Shown here piece by piece: positions 34,822 to 43,504 of a DNA stretch of 64,000 bases. The stretch spans positions 1 through 64,000 of the forward strand of contig NZ_FQVI01000020.1 of assembly GCF_900129135.1 (NCBI RefSeq). The letters are read 5' to 3'. The notes under the pieces were generated by a model. That model worked only from the letters and a program-made list of their open reading frames with translations, searched no databases and was not told the origin of the DNA. This DNA is from Lactonifactor longoviformis DSM 17459 (GTDB taxonomy: Bacteria; Bacillota; Clostridia; Lachnospirales; Lachnospiraceae). The position numbers and the translations under genes are program-made. Each line of letters begins with the position of its first letter. Positions within the stretch are counted from its first letter, which is position 1.

Positions 34822-34837
34822 AAAAATCATCTCCTGT

Positions 34838-35239
34838 CTAGCCGGCAGTATAAGTAAGTTCGTAGTGCTCCCCGTCTTCTATGGGAGTCTGATCCGCGGA
34901 AGTGTTCAGCATTTCCCCGTCCTTGGTGATACACCACCAGTCTGTGCCCTCTACGGACTCTCCGTCAGCTGCTGTGATAAAGAGTCCATATTGTCCGTCT
35001 TCCCCTTCCACAAGTTTTTCTTCTGTAATCACTTCACCCAGATATTCTTTATCTGTGTGGTAGACAAACTCTTTGGAGCTTCCGTCCTTGTGGACAACCT
35101 CTACTGTAATTTCCTTGCTTCCCTGGGAAGTCTTAGGCTTCATAGAACTGCTCAGCATAAACAGCGCGCCTATAAGTACCAGCAGGGTGATGGCAGCCGT
35201 CAGTATCTGCGCTTTATTCGGCTTCTTTTTTTCAGTCAT
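34838..35239 (-). CDS. Membrane-anchored DUF4430 (transcobalamin-like) protein
   Basis: A 133-residue protein: basic N-terminus, one transmembrane anchor (~8-30), then an extracytoplasmic domain ITVEVVHKDGSSKEFVYHTD...EGEDGQYGLFITAADGE...WWCITKDGEML that matches the DUF4430 fold, which is related to the C-terminal domain of vertebrate transcobalamin. It ends 17 bases before the ECF S component, so the pair is probably functional: an outside binding domain feeding a membrane subunit. An alternative start lies two codons upstream (35245). Ligand unknown; a corrinoid or cobalt species is a reasonable guess from the riboswitch-controlled operon. Confidence 0.75.
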   Translation of the reverse strand: MTEKKKPNKAQILTAAITLLVLIGALFMLSSSMKPKTSQGSKEITVEVVHKDGSSKEFVYHTDKEYLGEVITEEKLVEGEDGQYGLFITAADGESVEGTDWWCITKDGEMLNTSADQTPIEDGEHYELTYTAG

Positions 35240-35275
35240 AAACATACCTTCCTTCCTATCCTTCGTATATCTGTT

Positions 35276-36946
35276 CTATAACGTCTGCAGAGCAATGGCA
35301 TCCTTCACATGGCGGATAAAGAGCCGGCGGATTCCTGGGTATTCTCCAAGGCCTTTCAGGACAGAGGAGACTGCAAAGCCGGCTTTCTCAAACTGACAGC
35401 GCCAGGAATCAGGATCATCGCTTGCCATATCATTTCTGGCATGGTCTCCTGCCACAATCATAAACGGAGCCAGCACAACCTTTTTGGGCTGGTATTCTTT
35501 TACCATGCGCAGAAGGCTTTCCATGGAAGGGTAGGCTTCTACGGTGCCTAAAAAGAAGTTTTTGTATCCGTGGTCTTTAAACTGATAGTCCAGGGCCGCA
35601 TAGATTGCGTTGGAATAGTGAGTGGTTCCGTGCCCCATTAGAACCAGCACCTCATCTTCCGGAAGAGCAGAGAATTCGTCCACAATTGACTGGATTACTG
35701 CAAGGTTATCTTCCTCTGCGGTCAGGAGCGGAGTGCCGAAAGTGATGGAGTGAAAATCTTCCTGATAGGAGAGCGCATCCTCCTTCATCAAGTCGTTTTC
35801 AATTCCGTTAATCACATGAGTGGGCTGGACAATAACATCAGTAATCCCGTCCTTTCGCATAAGTTCCATGGCTTCCTTTACATTTGGAATTATAAGGTTG
35901 TCCCGTTTGGCCAGCTTGGCCAGTATCATTTTACTGGTCCATGCCCGGTAAATTTTATGGTCCGGGAAGGCTTGGGCAATGTCGGCTTCAATGGCATCAA
36001 TGGTTACTTTCCTTGTCTCTTCATAGCTGGTGCCGAAGCTGACAACTAAAATTGCTTTGTTGGTTTCGCGGTTCATAAGGCGGCTTCCTCCGTAAAATGT
36101 TTTTTCATTTATATTTTCTATGTAGCCTTCCAGGGTTTTCAGATCTCTGGGAAGGGGAAGAGAGGGTTTTAAGATTCCTTTCTTACACAGACTCTCAAAC
36201 AGCTGCAGTACAGCCGGCTGTTCCAGGTTTGTCATGGCCAGTGCGGTGTGGTTGGTAAAGACCTCCAGAGGAGAACCATGTATCAGCACTTTCCCCTCGT
36301 GAAACAGGGCGATTTCATCGGCCCATTCCAGGGCATAATTTACATCGTGGGTGGCCATTAGGACGGTGATTCCATTTTCTGTCAGCTGATTTACAATTTT
36401 ATTTACCATGGTGGTATGCCTGGGGTCTAAGGCGGCTGCCGGCTCATCTAAAATAATGATTTCCGGGTGCATCACAAGAATATCAGCAATAGACACCTGT
36501 TTTTTCTGGCCGCCGCTCAGCGCATGGGTTGGTTTGTGCCGGAACGGAGTAATCTCCAGATAGTCAATCACATTCTCAACTTCCTTTTTTGCTTCTTCCT
36601 CTGAAACCCCGAGGTTCAGAATCCCAAAAGAAATTTCCTGGTAAACACTGGCGGAAAAAAGCTGATTGTCCGGGTCCTGAAAGATAATTCCCACCTTGCT
36701 CCGGAGCTTTAAAAGCCCCTCCCGCGAATAATCAAAGGGTTCTCCGTCCAGGTATAATTTCCCCTTTGCCGGGCGGTTGATCCCATTGCAGCACAGAAAG
36801 AAGGTGGACTTTCCGGAACCGTTGGCACCCATAAACGCTACCTTCTTTCCGCGTCTGATGGAAAGGGAGAGTCCGTTTAAAGAGTGCGTATTTTCATCGT
36901 CATAAGAAAAGTACAGGTCTTCTGCTTTCAGAATAATATCATTCAT
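35276..36946 (-). CDS. CbiO cobalt-transport ATPase fused to CbiK sirohydrochlorin cobaltochelatase
   Basis: A 556-residue ORF starting at ATG 36946, which overlaps the cbiQ stop as ATGA. Residues 1 to ~275 are an ABC ATPase of the CbiO type: Walker A MGANGSGKSTF, signature ALSGGQKKQVSIA, Walker B IIILDEPAAALDP, H-loop MATHDVNYA. Residues ~291-556 are CbiK: VVSFGTSYEETRK, the His motifs MGHGTTHYSNAIY and VAGDHARNDMASD. No stop separates them. At the junction, Met-291 (36074-36076) is preceded by GGAGG (36087-36091) 10 bases upstream, so separate CbiK may also be made. The ATPase powers CbiMNQ cobalt uptake; the chelatase inserts cobalt into sirohydrochlorin. Confidence 0.9.
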   Translation of the reverse strand: MNDIILKAEDLYFSYDDENTHSLNGLSLSIRRGKKVAFMGANGSGKSTFFLCCNGINRPAKGKLYLDGEPFDYSREGLLKLRSKVGIIFQDPDNQLFSASVYQEISFGILNLGVSEEEAKKEVENVIDYLEITPFRHKPTHALSGGQKKQVSIADILVMHPEIIILDEPAAALDPRHTTMVNKIVNQLTENGITVLMATHDVNYALEWADEIALFHEGKVLIHGSPLEVFTNHTALAMTNLEQPAVLQLFESLCKKGILKPSLPLPRDLKTLEGYIENINEKTFYGGSRLMNRETNKAILVVSFGTSYEETRKVTIDAIEADIAQAFPDHKIYRAWTSKMILAKLAKRDNLIIPNVKEAMELMRKDGITDVIVQPTHVINGIENDLMKEDALSYQEDFHSITFGTPLLTAEEDNLAVIQSIVDEFSALPEDEVLVLMGHGTTHYSNAIYAALDYQFKDHGYKNFFLGTVEAYPSMESLLRMVKEYQPKKVVLAPFMIVAGDHARNDMASDDPDSWRCQFEKAGFAVSSVLKGLGEYPGIRRLFIRHVKDAIALQTL

Positions 36947-37716
36947 ATAAGTAATCTCCATATGGTAACGCCGAGCAGGAAACATTCAAACAGTACAATG
37001 TACATGATTTCGTTGGCTTTCGGCGGATAATTTTCGTTCAGAACTCTGAGTTTGCCGTCATAGCATCTGGATTCCATGGCATCGTACAGGGCATTCGATT
37101 TTTTCATAGCCCTTAAAAGAAGTACGGAAGCCAATGCGCCGAAGGATTTCAGAGATGTTTTATAGTCTTTATTACCCAGGCGGGAATCCTGGGAGGTGGA
37201 GATGGCAGAGGATATCTCCATTAAAACAAAGATAAAGCGGTAGATCAGCATCATCAGCTCAATCACCAGCTCCGGACAGTGTATTTTCCGCAGTACCAGA
37301 AGAATGTCTGTCATAGGAGTGTTCAGAGAGAGAAAGTACAGACAGGAGACGCTGGCGAGAGCTGTTGCTATGAGCTGCACGGCAAATGCCAGAGACGCCC
37401 GGCTTCCTGTTATATAATAGCTCCCTACGGAAAGAGCAAAGGCGTCCAGAGGGGTCCTGGAAATATTTACGATAATGGCAAGTGTACTTAAGAATAAAAA
37501 TGCCAGGGGAATCATGAGAAGTTTCCGATAACGAGAAAGTGGGATTCCCCCTTTCTTAACAGTGAGAATCCCATTTGCCAATAATACCAGAAGTGCCACA
37601 GCAATCGAACGGCTGACAACGCAGAAAAGCAGCGTGATAATAGAGTATATGAATTTTTCGCTTGCATTTACGTACCGTAATTTCGAATAATAGCAAAGCT
37701 TATCAATGACAATCAT
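36943..37716 (-). CDS. cbiQ: Cobalt ECF transporter transmembrane (T) component
   Basis: A 257-residue membrane protein with several hydrophobic helices and the coupling motif region KKSNALYDAMESRCYDGK near the C-terminus, which contacts the CbiO ATPase. It belongs to the CbiQ/EcfT family. It is preceded by cbiN and overlaps cbiO by four bases, the standard cbiMNQO order. Confidence 0.92.
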   Translation of the reverse strand: MIVIDKLCYYSKLRYVNASEKFIYSIITLLFCVVSRSIAVALLVLLANGILTVKKGGIPLSRYRKLLMIPLAFLFLSTLAIIVNISRTPLDAFALSVGSYYITGSRASLAFAVQLIATALASVSCLYFLSLNTPMTDILLVLRKIHCPELVIELMMLIYRFIFVLMEISSAISTSQDSRLGNKDYKTSLKSFGALASVLLLRAMKKSNALYDAMESRCYDGKLRVLNENYPPKANEIMYIVLFECFLLGVTIWRLLI

Positions 37717-37742
37717 GATAAAATTCCTTTCTCGTCAGTGTG

Positions 37743-38060
37743 CTATTGTCTGCCCAATTCCTTCTGCAGCTTTTTCCGCTCTACAAACCGTCCCATAAAG
37801 AAGGACAGGATGCCCACGCCGATTCCGGTCTGAAGGCAGAAGATAAGACTTTCTACTTCTCCGGGGAGCTCGCCGCCCAGCATGCTTTCCAGCACAGGGG
37901 TGAACCAAGGCTCGTATTCTCCGTGGATCTCTTCAATCATCTGGCTTCCCGCATCGTCGGAGCCTCCAAACTCAGCGCCCTTTAATGCAAACAAAGGTAC
38001 AATGGCGATGAGCGCGGCTACAATCAGCAGGATGACAACGGTTTTTGTGTTTTTACTCAT
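37743..38060 (-). CDS. cbiN: Cobalt transport accessory protein CbiN
   Basis: A 105-residue protein with an N-terminal transmembrane helix (~8-28), an extracytoplasmic loop of about 45 residues containing [24 protein letters not shown], and a second helix (~72-92). This two-helix layout and the position between cbiM and cbiQ identify CbiN, which helps load cobalt into CbiM. It overlaps the end of cbiM by 8 bases. Confidence 0.9.
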   Translation of the reverse strand: MSKNTKTVVILLIVAALIAIVPLFALKGAEFGGSDDAGSQMIEEIHGEYEPWFTPVLESMLGGELPGEVESLIFCLQTGIGVGILSFFMGRFVERKKLQKELGRQ

Positions 38061-38811
38061 GAGCTTTTCCCTCCTTGATAAATCCGATTGACTTCAGCTC
38101 CGGCAGAGCAAAAGATTCCAGACCAATCATAATGATTACTGTCAGAATTCCCTCGATCACTGCGAGAGGCATCTGGGTTGGCGCGAAAATACCCAGGAAC
38201 TTTACTGCGGAGGCAGCGATACCGCCTTGTTCAGAGGGATATGCTACGGCCAGCTGAATACTGGTAACGCAATATGTAAACAAATCACCCAGGCAGGCGG
38301 CCAGGAAAATAGACACCTTCCGGTTAACATTTAACTTCTGGCAGAGCTTATAGATGCCGTAAGAGACAAAAGGTCCCGCAATTGCCATGGAAAATGTATT
38401 GGCTCCCAGTGTGGTGAGTCCTCCGTGGGCCAGCAGAATCGCCTGGAAGAGCAGTACAATGATCCCCAGAATGCTGACTGCGGAAGGTCCGAACAGGATG
38501 GCGCCAAGGCCGGTGCCGGTCATATGGGAACAGCTCCCGGTAACAGATGGAATCTTTAAGGAAGAGATAACAAACACGAAAGCGCCGGACATAGCCAGGA
38601 TCGTCAGGGCCCTTCTGTTTTCCCTCAAAGTCTTCCGAATGGAAAAGAATCCCGCAATTACAAAGGGAACACAGATAACTCCCCATGCAATACAGAATGT
38701 TGCCGGAAGATAACCTTCCATAATGTGCATAGCGCTTACCACCGGTGTGATACCGAAGCAGAGGGCAAATGCAGCAGCCAGTGTTACAACTTTTTTTTGC
38801 TTACTTGTCAT
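38053..38811 (-). CDS. cbiM: Cobalt ECF transporter substrate-binding membrane subunit
   Basis: A 252-residue CbiM. ATG 38811 is chosen because AAAGGAG lies just upstream; an earlier in-frame start (38832) has none. An N-terminal signal-like segment (~5-25) ends in VVSA before [17 protein letters not shown]. In CbiM/NikM proteins the exposed N-terminal Met-His coordinates the metal after processing, and this sequence fits that exactly. [16 protein letters not shown] is another family hallmark. First gene of the uptake operon. Confidence 0.94.
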   Translation of the reverse strand: MTSKQKKVVTLAAAFALCFGITPVVSAMHIMEGYLPATFCIAWGVICVPFVIAGFFSIRKTLRENRRALTILAMSGAFVFVISSLKIPSVTGSCSHMTGTGLGAILFGPSAVSILGIIVLLFQAILLAHGGLTTLGANTFSMAIAGPFVSYGIYKLCQKLNVNRKVSIFLAACLGDLFTYCVTSIQLAVAYPSEQGGIAASAVKFLGIFAPTQMPLAVIEGILTVIIMIGLESFALPELKSIGFIKEGKAHE

Positions 38812-38867
38812 TTTTCTTTCTCCTTTTCTCAAGCTGTTGTGACATTACTGTAACGTGGTTCAAGAGT

Positions 38868-38900
38868 AAAAGAAAAGCCCAGTAGTATCTACTACTGAGC
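38868..38900 (-). terminator. Intrinsic terminator in the cbiM leader
   Basis: On the minus strand GCTCAGTAGTA pairs with TACTACTGGGC (plus-strand 38877-38900, two-base loop), followed by TTTTCTTTT. It lies between the aptamer and cbiM, so it is the likely off-switch of the riboswitch. Confidence 0.85.
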
Positions 38901-38999
38901 GTCTGAGAACAGATTCCGGTCTTGATAGGGGTGGCCCCTGACGGATAAGAACCGTTCTTACACTCAGCCATCGTTCGTAACTAAAGTGCAAATCGCTTG

Positions 39000-39190
39000 T
39001 GACAGGCAGGTCTTCTGACTTAGGGGGTCTTCATTGAATTTCGCCTTCCCAGTTATCCCAGTGACATAAATGAAATTCAACTCGTCCCATACAGCGGCGT
39101 GACCGTGTGAGCTTTTACTCACTTTCCTATTAACCTGATTGCTCAGGACCATATCACACTCAATTTTAGCGGAATATTCCGCATACCGCA
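39000..39190 (-). promoter_or_regulatory. Cobalamin riboswitch controlling cobalt uptake operon
   Basis: Read on the minus strand, the leader contains GTCACGCCGCTGTATGGGAC (B12 box region, about 39085-39104), a peripheral helix domain with GTCACTGGGATAACTGGGAA, and ends with AAGTCAGAAGACCTGCC (39005-39021), the classic closing segment of cobalamin riboswitches. It is the large canonical class, unlike the compact one before cbiD. With the terminator at 38877-38900 it should shut cbiMNQO/K off when B12 is high. Confidence 0.92.
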
Positions 39191-39230
39191 GATCTGAATC
39201 TGGCATTGTCAAATCTGCGGACCTATTGTC

Positions 39231-39259
39231 ATTCTATACTTTCGATTGTAATTTGTCAA
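39231..39259 (-). promoter_or_regulatory. Promoter of the cbiM operon
   Basis: On the minus strand TTGACA (39254-39259) and TAGAAT (39231-39236) have a 17-base spacer, placing the start of transcription near 39224, just ahead of the aptamer. Confidence 0.8.
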
Positions 39260-39321
39260 TAACTATGGTCCATTCTTTTCCAACCTAATACCGTCAATGG
39301 TCTGCCTCTACAAATTTCTAT

Positions 39322-39349
39322 TTGATTTTTCTCACTCATATGCTATTAT
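39322..39349 (+). promoter_or_regulatory. Probable promoter of the hem operon
   Basis: TTGATT (39322-39327) and TATTAT (39344-39349) with a 16-base spacer, 44 bases before hemA. No riboswitch is seen here, so tetrapyrrole precursor genes appear not to be directly B12-controlled. Confidence 0.5.
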
Positions 39350-39393
39350 GAAAAAAGATTGACACAATAAGAGAATCAGGAGAAGGATATACT

Positions 39394-40623
39394 ATGGGAA
39401 TATGTATGCTGGGTATTGACCACAACCGAGCCTTACTGGATGTGCGTGCCCTTTTTTCATTTACCAAAAAGAACACGGCTGAGGCACTGGAAGTACTCAG
39501 GGAAAAAGAAGGAGTTCTGGGCTGTATTATTTTATCCACCTGCAACCGCATGGAAATTTGGGCCAGCACTGTGGAGGACTGGGACGGTTCCCTCTACGAC
39601 TGCCTCTTGGAGTTAAAGGGAGCTGAGTCCGGTAAGTACAGGGAGTATTTTGTGGAGCGGAAGGAGAAAGAAGCGGTAGAACATCTCTTTTACCTGACCT
39701 GCGGTCTGAAGTCACAGATACTGGGAGAAGATCAGATTCTGACCCAGGTAAAGGATGCACTGGCTCTGGCGAGAGAGAACTTCTCTACGGACAGTGTACT
39801 GGAGGTACTCTTTCGGATGGCTGTAACGGCAGGAAAAAAGGTGAAGACAGATGTAACATTCTCCAGGGGAAATTCCTCTGTGATCCATCAGGCAATTACC
39901 ATGCTGGAGGATGAGGGATTCCGCCTTCAGGACAAGACCTGTATGGTAATCGGCAACGGAGAGATGGGGAAGGTTGCGGCTCAGGCACTTCGGGAAGCCG
40001 GTGCATATGTGACGGTAACCGTCCGTCAGTACCGCAGCGGGATGGTAAGTATTCCTCAGGGCTGTGCCCGGATTAACTATGGAGAGAGGATGGAATATCT
40101 GCCTCAGTGTGATCTGGTGGTCAGTGCTACGGCAAGCCCTAATTATACGTTAAAAAAAGAACTGTTTCAGGAGGCAGTGCTGCCCTCGGATCTGCGGATT
40201 ATTGATCTGGCGGTGCCGAGAGATGTAGAACCGTCGGTAGGGGAGCTTCCTGAGATAACACTATATGATATGGACAGCTTCCGTATGGAGGGAACGCCTG
40301 AGGAGCTTTCTCAGAGTCTGGAACAGGCGGGAGTGATTCTGAACGCACAGATGGAGGAATTTTATTCCTGGCTGGAAGGACGGGATCTGATTCCCAGGAT
40401 TCAGGAGATTAAGGCAGACGCCGTGCAGGATCTGAATCTTAGGATTTTGAAGATTCTGAACAAAACTCCAATGGAGGAAAAAGACAGGGAAAAGCTATTG
40501 CATACCATTGACACGGCGGCGGGCAAAGTGGTGAACAAAATGATATTCGGACTGCGGGACACGCTTGAAAAGGAAGCCTTTCTGGAGTGTGTGGCAGGAT
40601 TGGAGAAGGTGTACGATGAATAA
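39394..40623 (+). CDS. hemA: Glutamyl-tRNA reductase
   Basis: A 409-residue HemA. CMLGIDHNRALLDVRALFSF and the catalytic Cys motif LSTCNRMEIWA (~50) are visible, as are LGEDQILTQVKDAL, VIGNGEMGKVAAQAL (NADPH fold) and the dimerisation tail. It converts glutamyl-tRNA to glutamate-1-semialdehyde. With the next five genes it makes precorrin-2; no hemE, hemN or hemH is present, so the cluster serves corrinoids and possibly sirohaem. Confidence 0.95.
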   Translation: MGICMLGIDHNRALLDVRALFSFTKKNTAEALEVLREKEGVLGCIILSTCNRMEIWASTVEDWDGSLYDCLLELKGAESGKYREYFVERKEKEAVEHLFYLTCGLKSQILGEDQILTQVKDALALARENFSTDSVLEVLFRMAVTAGKKVKTDVTFSRGNSSVIHQAITMLEDEGFRLQDKTCMVIGNGEMGKVAAQALREAGAYVTVTVRQYRSGMVSIPQGCARINYGERMEYLPQCDLVVSATASPNYTLKKELFQEAVLPSDLRIIDLAVPRDVEPSVGELPEITLYDMDSFRMEGTPEELSQSLEQAGVILNAQMEEFYSWLEGRDLIPRIQEIKADAVQDLNLRILKILNKTPMEEKDREKLLHTIDTAAGKVVNKMIFGLRDTLEKEAFLECVAGLEKVYDE

Positions 40624-41092
40624 TCAGGAAAAACCATATTTCCCTTTGTTTGTTGATCTGTCCGAAAAGAAAATCCTCGTGATCGGAGCCGGAAAAATAG
40701 CGGCCCGAAGGATTCAGACCCTGCTCCCTTTTGCCGGGGAGATACGGGTGATTGCCCCCAGGGCGGCGGCAGAAGTGGCAGAAATGGCAGAAAACGGGAG
40801 GATCCAGTATGAGGCCAGAGAGTATGAAAGAGAGGATCTGTACGATGCCTGTATAGTCATAGCAGCCACTGACCGGGAACAGATCAATCATGAGATCTAC
40901 AGTGTCTGCAAATGTATGGGCATTCTGGTCAATGTAATCAGTGATAAGAACAAATGTGATTTTTATTTTCCGGGAATCGTCCACAGGGATGAGATTGTAA
41001 TAGGCGTCAGCGCCAGCGGAAAGGATCATAAAAAGGCGAAAAAAGTGCGGGAGGATATCGCCGCATTTTTACAGGAAGAGGAGAAGGTATGA
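40616..41092 (+). CDS. Precorrin-2 dehydrogenase / sirohydrochlorin synthase (Met8/CysG-N type)
   Basis: A 158-residue protein from ATG 40616, overlapping hemA by 8 bases. YFPLFVDLSEKKILVIGAGKIAARRIQTLL is the NAD-binding N-terminus of the CysG/Met8 family, with the conserved Asp-Lys pair region NKCDFYFPGIVHRDEIVIGVSASG. It oxidises precorrin-2 to sirohydrochlorin. It is shorter than the ~200-residue norm and lacks most of the C-terminal dimerisation domain, and cobalt chelation is probably left to CbiK. Confidence 0.88.
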   Translation: MNNQEKPYFPLFVDLSEKKILVIGAGKIAARRIQTLLPFAGEIRVIAPRAAAEVAEMAENGRIQYEAREYEREDLYDACIVIAATDREQINHEIYSVCKCMGILVNVISDKNKCDFYFPGIVHRDEIVIGVSASGKDHKKAKKVREDIAAFLQEEEKV

Positions 41093-41985
41093 GTAAAAAA
41101 AGCATCGTTGTGGGCAGCAGAGAGAGCAAGCTTGCTGTCATTCAGAGCGAAATGGTAATAGAGTATGTGAAAGGGGCGTGTCCCCAGGCTGAGGTGAGTC
41201 TTCTCACTATGAAAACCACAGGAGATATTATTCTGGACCGCACGCTGGACAAAATCGGCGGCAAAGGTTTATTTGTAAAGGAACTGGACAAAGCCCTGAT
41301 GGAGAGACGAAGTGACTTGTCTGTGCACAGTCTGAAGGATATGCCCATGGAGATTCCGGAGGAACTGCCTATTGTGGCGTTCTCCAAAAGGGAAGATCCC
41401 AGGGATGTTCTGATACTTCCGCAGGGAGAGACAGAGATTCCGGCGGGGAAGCCTATCGGGTGCTCCAGTCAGAGAAGAACCCTTCAGCTGAAGGAATTAT
41501 TCCCGGACATCCCCTGCAAAAGTATCAGGGGAAATGTAATTACCAGGCTTTCCAAACTGGATGCCGGGGAATACGGGGCACTGGTTCTTGCGGCAGCAGG
41601 AGTAAAGAGACTGGGGCTTGCGGACAGAATCAGCCGGTATTTTGAACCTGAGGAGATGATTCCTGCGGCCGGCCAGGGTATTCTTGCAGTCCAGGGCCGC
41701 GCAGGGGAGGATTATTCCTATCTGGACGGGTACCGGGATTCGGATGCTTCCTTCGCTGCCCTTGCGGAACGGGCATTTGTGCGGTATCTGGACGGCGGAT
41801 GCTCTTCCCCCATTGCAGCACACGGGGTGGTAAACGAAGGCAGAATAACGCTCACAGGACTGTATTACTGTGAAGAGACGAATACATACAGAAAAGGCAG
41901 GATGGAGGATTCGGCCGAACACGCAGAAGAACTGGGAATTGCACTGGCAAAAACCCTGAAGGAACAGACAGGAGGTAAGCAGTAA
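41089..41985 (+). CDS. hemC: Hydroxymethylbilane synthase (porphobilinogen deaminase)
   Basis: A 298-residue HemC. VVGSRESKLAVIQSEMVIEY at the N-terminus, LDKIGGKGLFVKELDKAL, SVHSLKDMP, and the dipyrromethane-cofactor Cys in YLDGGCSSPIAAHG are all present. It joins four porphobilinogens to hydroxymethylbilane. It overlaps the preceding gene by ATGA and abuts the next. Confidence 0.96.
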   Translation: MSKKSIVVGSRESKLAVIQSEMVIEYVKGACPQAEVSLLTMKTTGDIILDRTLDKIGGKGLFVKELDKALMERRSDLSVHSLKDMPMEIPEELPIVAFSKREDPRDVLILPQGETEIPAGKPIGCSSQRRTLQLKELFPDIPCKSIRGNVITRLSKLDAGEYGALVLAAAGVKRLGLADRISRYFEPEEMIPAAGQGILAVQGRAGEDYSYLDGYRDSDASFAALAERAFVRYLDGGCSSPIAAHGVVNEGRITLTGLYYCEETNTYRKGRMEDSAEHAEELGIALAKTLKEQTGGKQ

Positions 41986-43500
41986 ATGACAGCAGGCAAA
42001 GTATGGTTGGTTGGAGCAGGACCGGGAGATATCGGGCTCTTTACGGTAAAAGGTATGGAAACCTTAAAGAACGCTGAGGTTGTGGTCTATGACAGCCTGG
42101 TTGGCCAGGGGGTTCTTTCCATGATCCCGGATACCGCCAGATGTATTAATGTGGGAAAACGGGCAGGGCACCATACCATGCCCCAGTGGCAGATTAATCA
42201 GGTGCTTCTGGAAGAGGCTAAAAAAGGATACCGGGTAGTGCGGCTGAAGGGCGGGGATCCCTTCCTCTTCGGGCGCGGAGGCGAAGAGCTGGAACTTCTC
42301 AGGGAACATGGAATCCCCTACGAAGTGGTTCCCGGAGTCACCTCCCCCCTCTCGGTTCCGGCGTACAATGGAATCCCTGTCACCCACAGGGACTACTGCT
42401 CTTCCCTGCATATTATCACGGGCCACAAAAAAGCGGGAGAAAGCTACGACATTGATTTTGAGGCTTTGGTGCGTACCAAAGGAACTCTGGTATTTCTCAT
42501 GGGAGTTACCGCCCTGGCAGATATCTGCAGCAGTCTTCTCAGAGCGGGGATAGACCCGCAGATGCCTGCGGCTATCCTTCAAAAGGGCACCACCGCAGGG
42601 CAGAAACGGATTGTTGCCACGGTATCTACCCTGAAGCAGGAGGTAGACAGGCAGGGAATAGAGACACCGGCAATTATTGTAGTGGGCAGGGTGTGCGAGC
42701 TGGCAGAAAAGTTTGCCTGGTATGAGGAACTCCCGCTCTTTGGATTCAAGGTCCTGGTAACCAGGCCCAGAGATCTTATCTCCTCCATGGCTTCCAGACT
42801 CCGCAGAAAAGGTGCGGAGGTGCTGGAGCTTCCTGCTATACGGACAGAAGCGCTTGAGAATCAGGAACTTCTCGTCCGTGCATTTGCGCGCATGGACACT
42901 TATGACTGGATTGCCTTTACCAGCCCTACCGGCGTTAAGGTTTTCTTCCAGGAGATGAAGAGAGCTAAGATGGACATCCGCGCTCTCGGCAGAGTTAAAA
43001 TTGCAGCCATCGGGACAGGAACAAAGAGAGAGCTGGAGGAACGGGGGCTGTATGTGGATCTGATGCCGGAGGTATACGACGGGGCTTCTCTTGGGGCTGC
43101 CCTGGCAGAGGCCTGCCGTGGAGGGGAGCATATTCTGATCCCCAGGGCTAAAATTGGAAACCATGAGATCCTGGAGGAACTGGAGAAAAAACAGAACCTG
43201 ATCATTGATGATATTCCAACGTATGATACCCTGTATGAAACCTCAGAGATGATTGATGAAAAGAAAGAATTTGAGATGGGTTCTATTGACTGTGCGGTGT
43301 TTACCAGTGCCTCTACGGTAAAAGGATTCGCTGAGGCGACGCCGGGCCTGGACTACAGCCGGGTTACGGCTGCCTGCATCGGAAAACAGACAAAAGCGGC
43401 GGCGGACCGCTATGGAATGCAGACCTATATGGCAGAGAAAGCCACCATTGACAGTGTAATTGATTTGGTAATAAACTTAAAAACGAAAAAGGGGTGCTGA
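41986..43500 (+). CDS. Uroporphyrinogen-III C-methyltransferase / uroporphyrinogen-III synthase fusion
   Basis: A 504-residue CobA-HemD fusion. Residues ~1-245 are the SAM uroporphyrinogen methylase (VWLVGAGPGDIGLFTVKG, VVVYDSLVG, RLKGGDPFLFGRGGEE, YEVVPGVTSPLSVPAYNGIP). Residues ~255-504 are HemD (VLVTRPRDLISSMASRLRRKGAEVLELPAI, DWIAFTSPTGVKVFF, CAVFTSASTVKGF). It cyclises hydroxymethylbilane and methylates C2 and C7, giving precorrin-2. This fusion is common in Clostridia. Confidence 0.95.
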   Translation: MTAGKVWLVGAGPGDIGLFTVKGMETLKNAEVVVYDSLVGQGVLSMIPDTARCINVGKRAGHHTMPQWQINQVLLEEAKKGYRVVRLKGGDPFLFGRGGEELELLREHGIPYEVVPGVTSPLSVPAYNGIPVTHRDYCSSLHIITGHKKAGESYDIDFEALVRTKGTLVFLMGVTALADICSSLLRAGIDPQMPAAILQKGTTAGQKRIVATVSTLKQEVDRQGIETPAIIVVGRVCELAEKFAWYEELPLFGFKVLVTRPRDLISSMASRLRRKGAEVLELPAIRTEALENQELLVRAFARMDTYDWIAFTSPTGVKVFFQEMKRAKMDIRALGRVKIAAIGTGTKRELEERGLYVDLMPEVYDGASLGAALAEACRGGEHILIPRAKIGNHEILEELEKKQNLIIDDIPTYDTLYETSEMIDEKKEFEMGSIDCAVFTSASTVKGFAEATPGLDYSRVTAACIGKQTKAAADRYGMQTYMAEKATIDSVIDLVINLKTKKGC

Positions 43501-43504
43501 AAAC

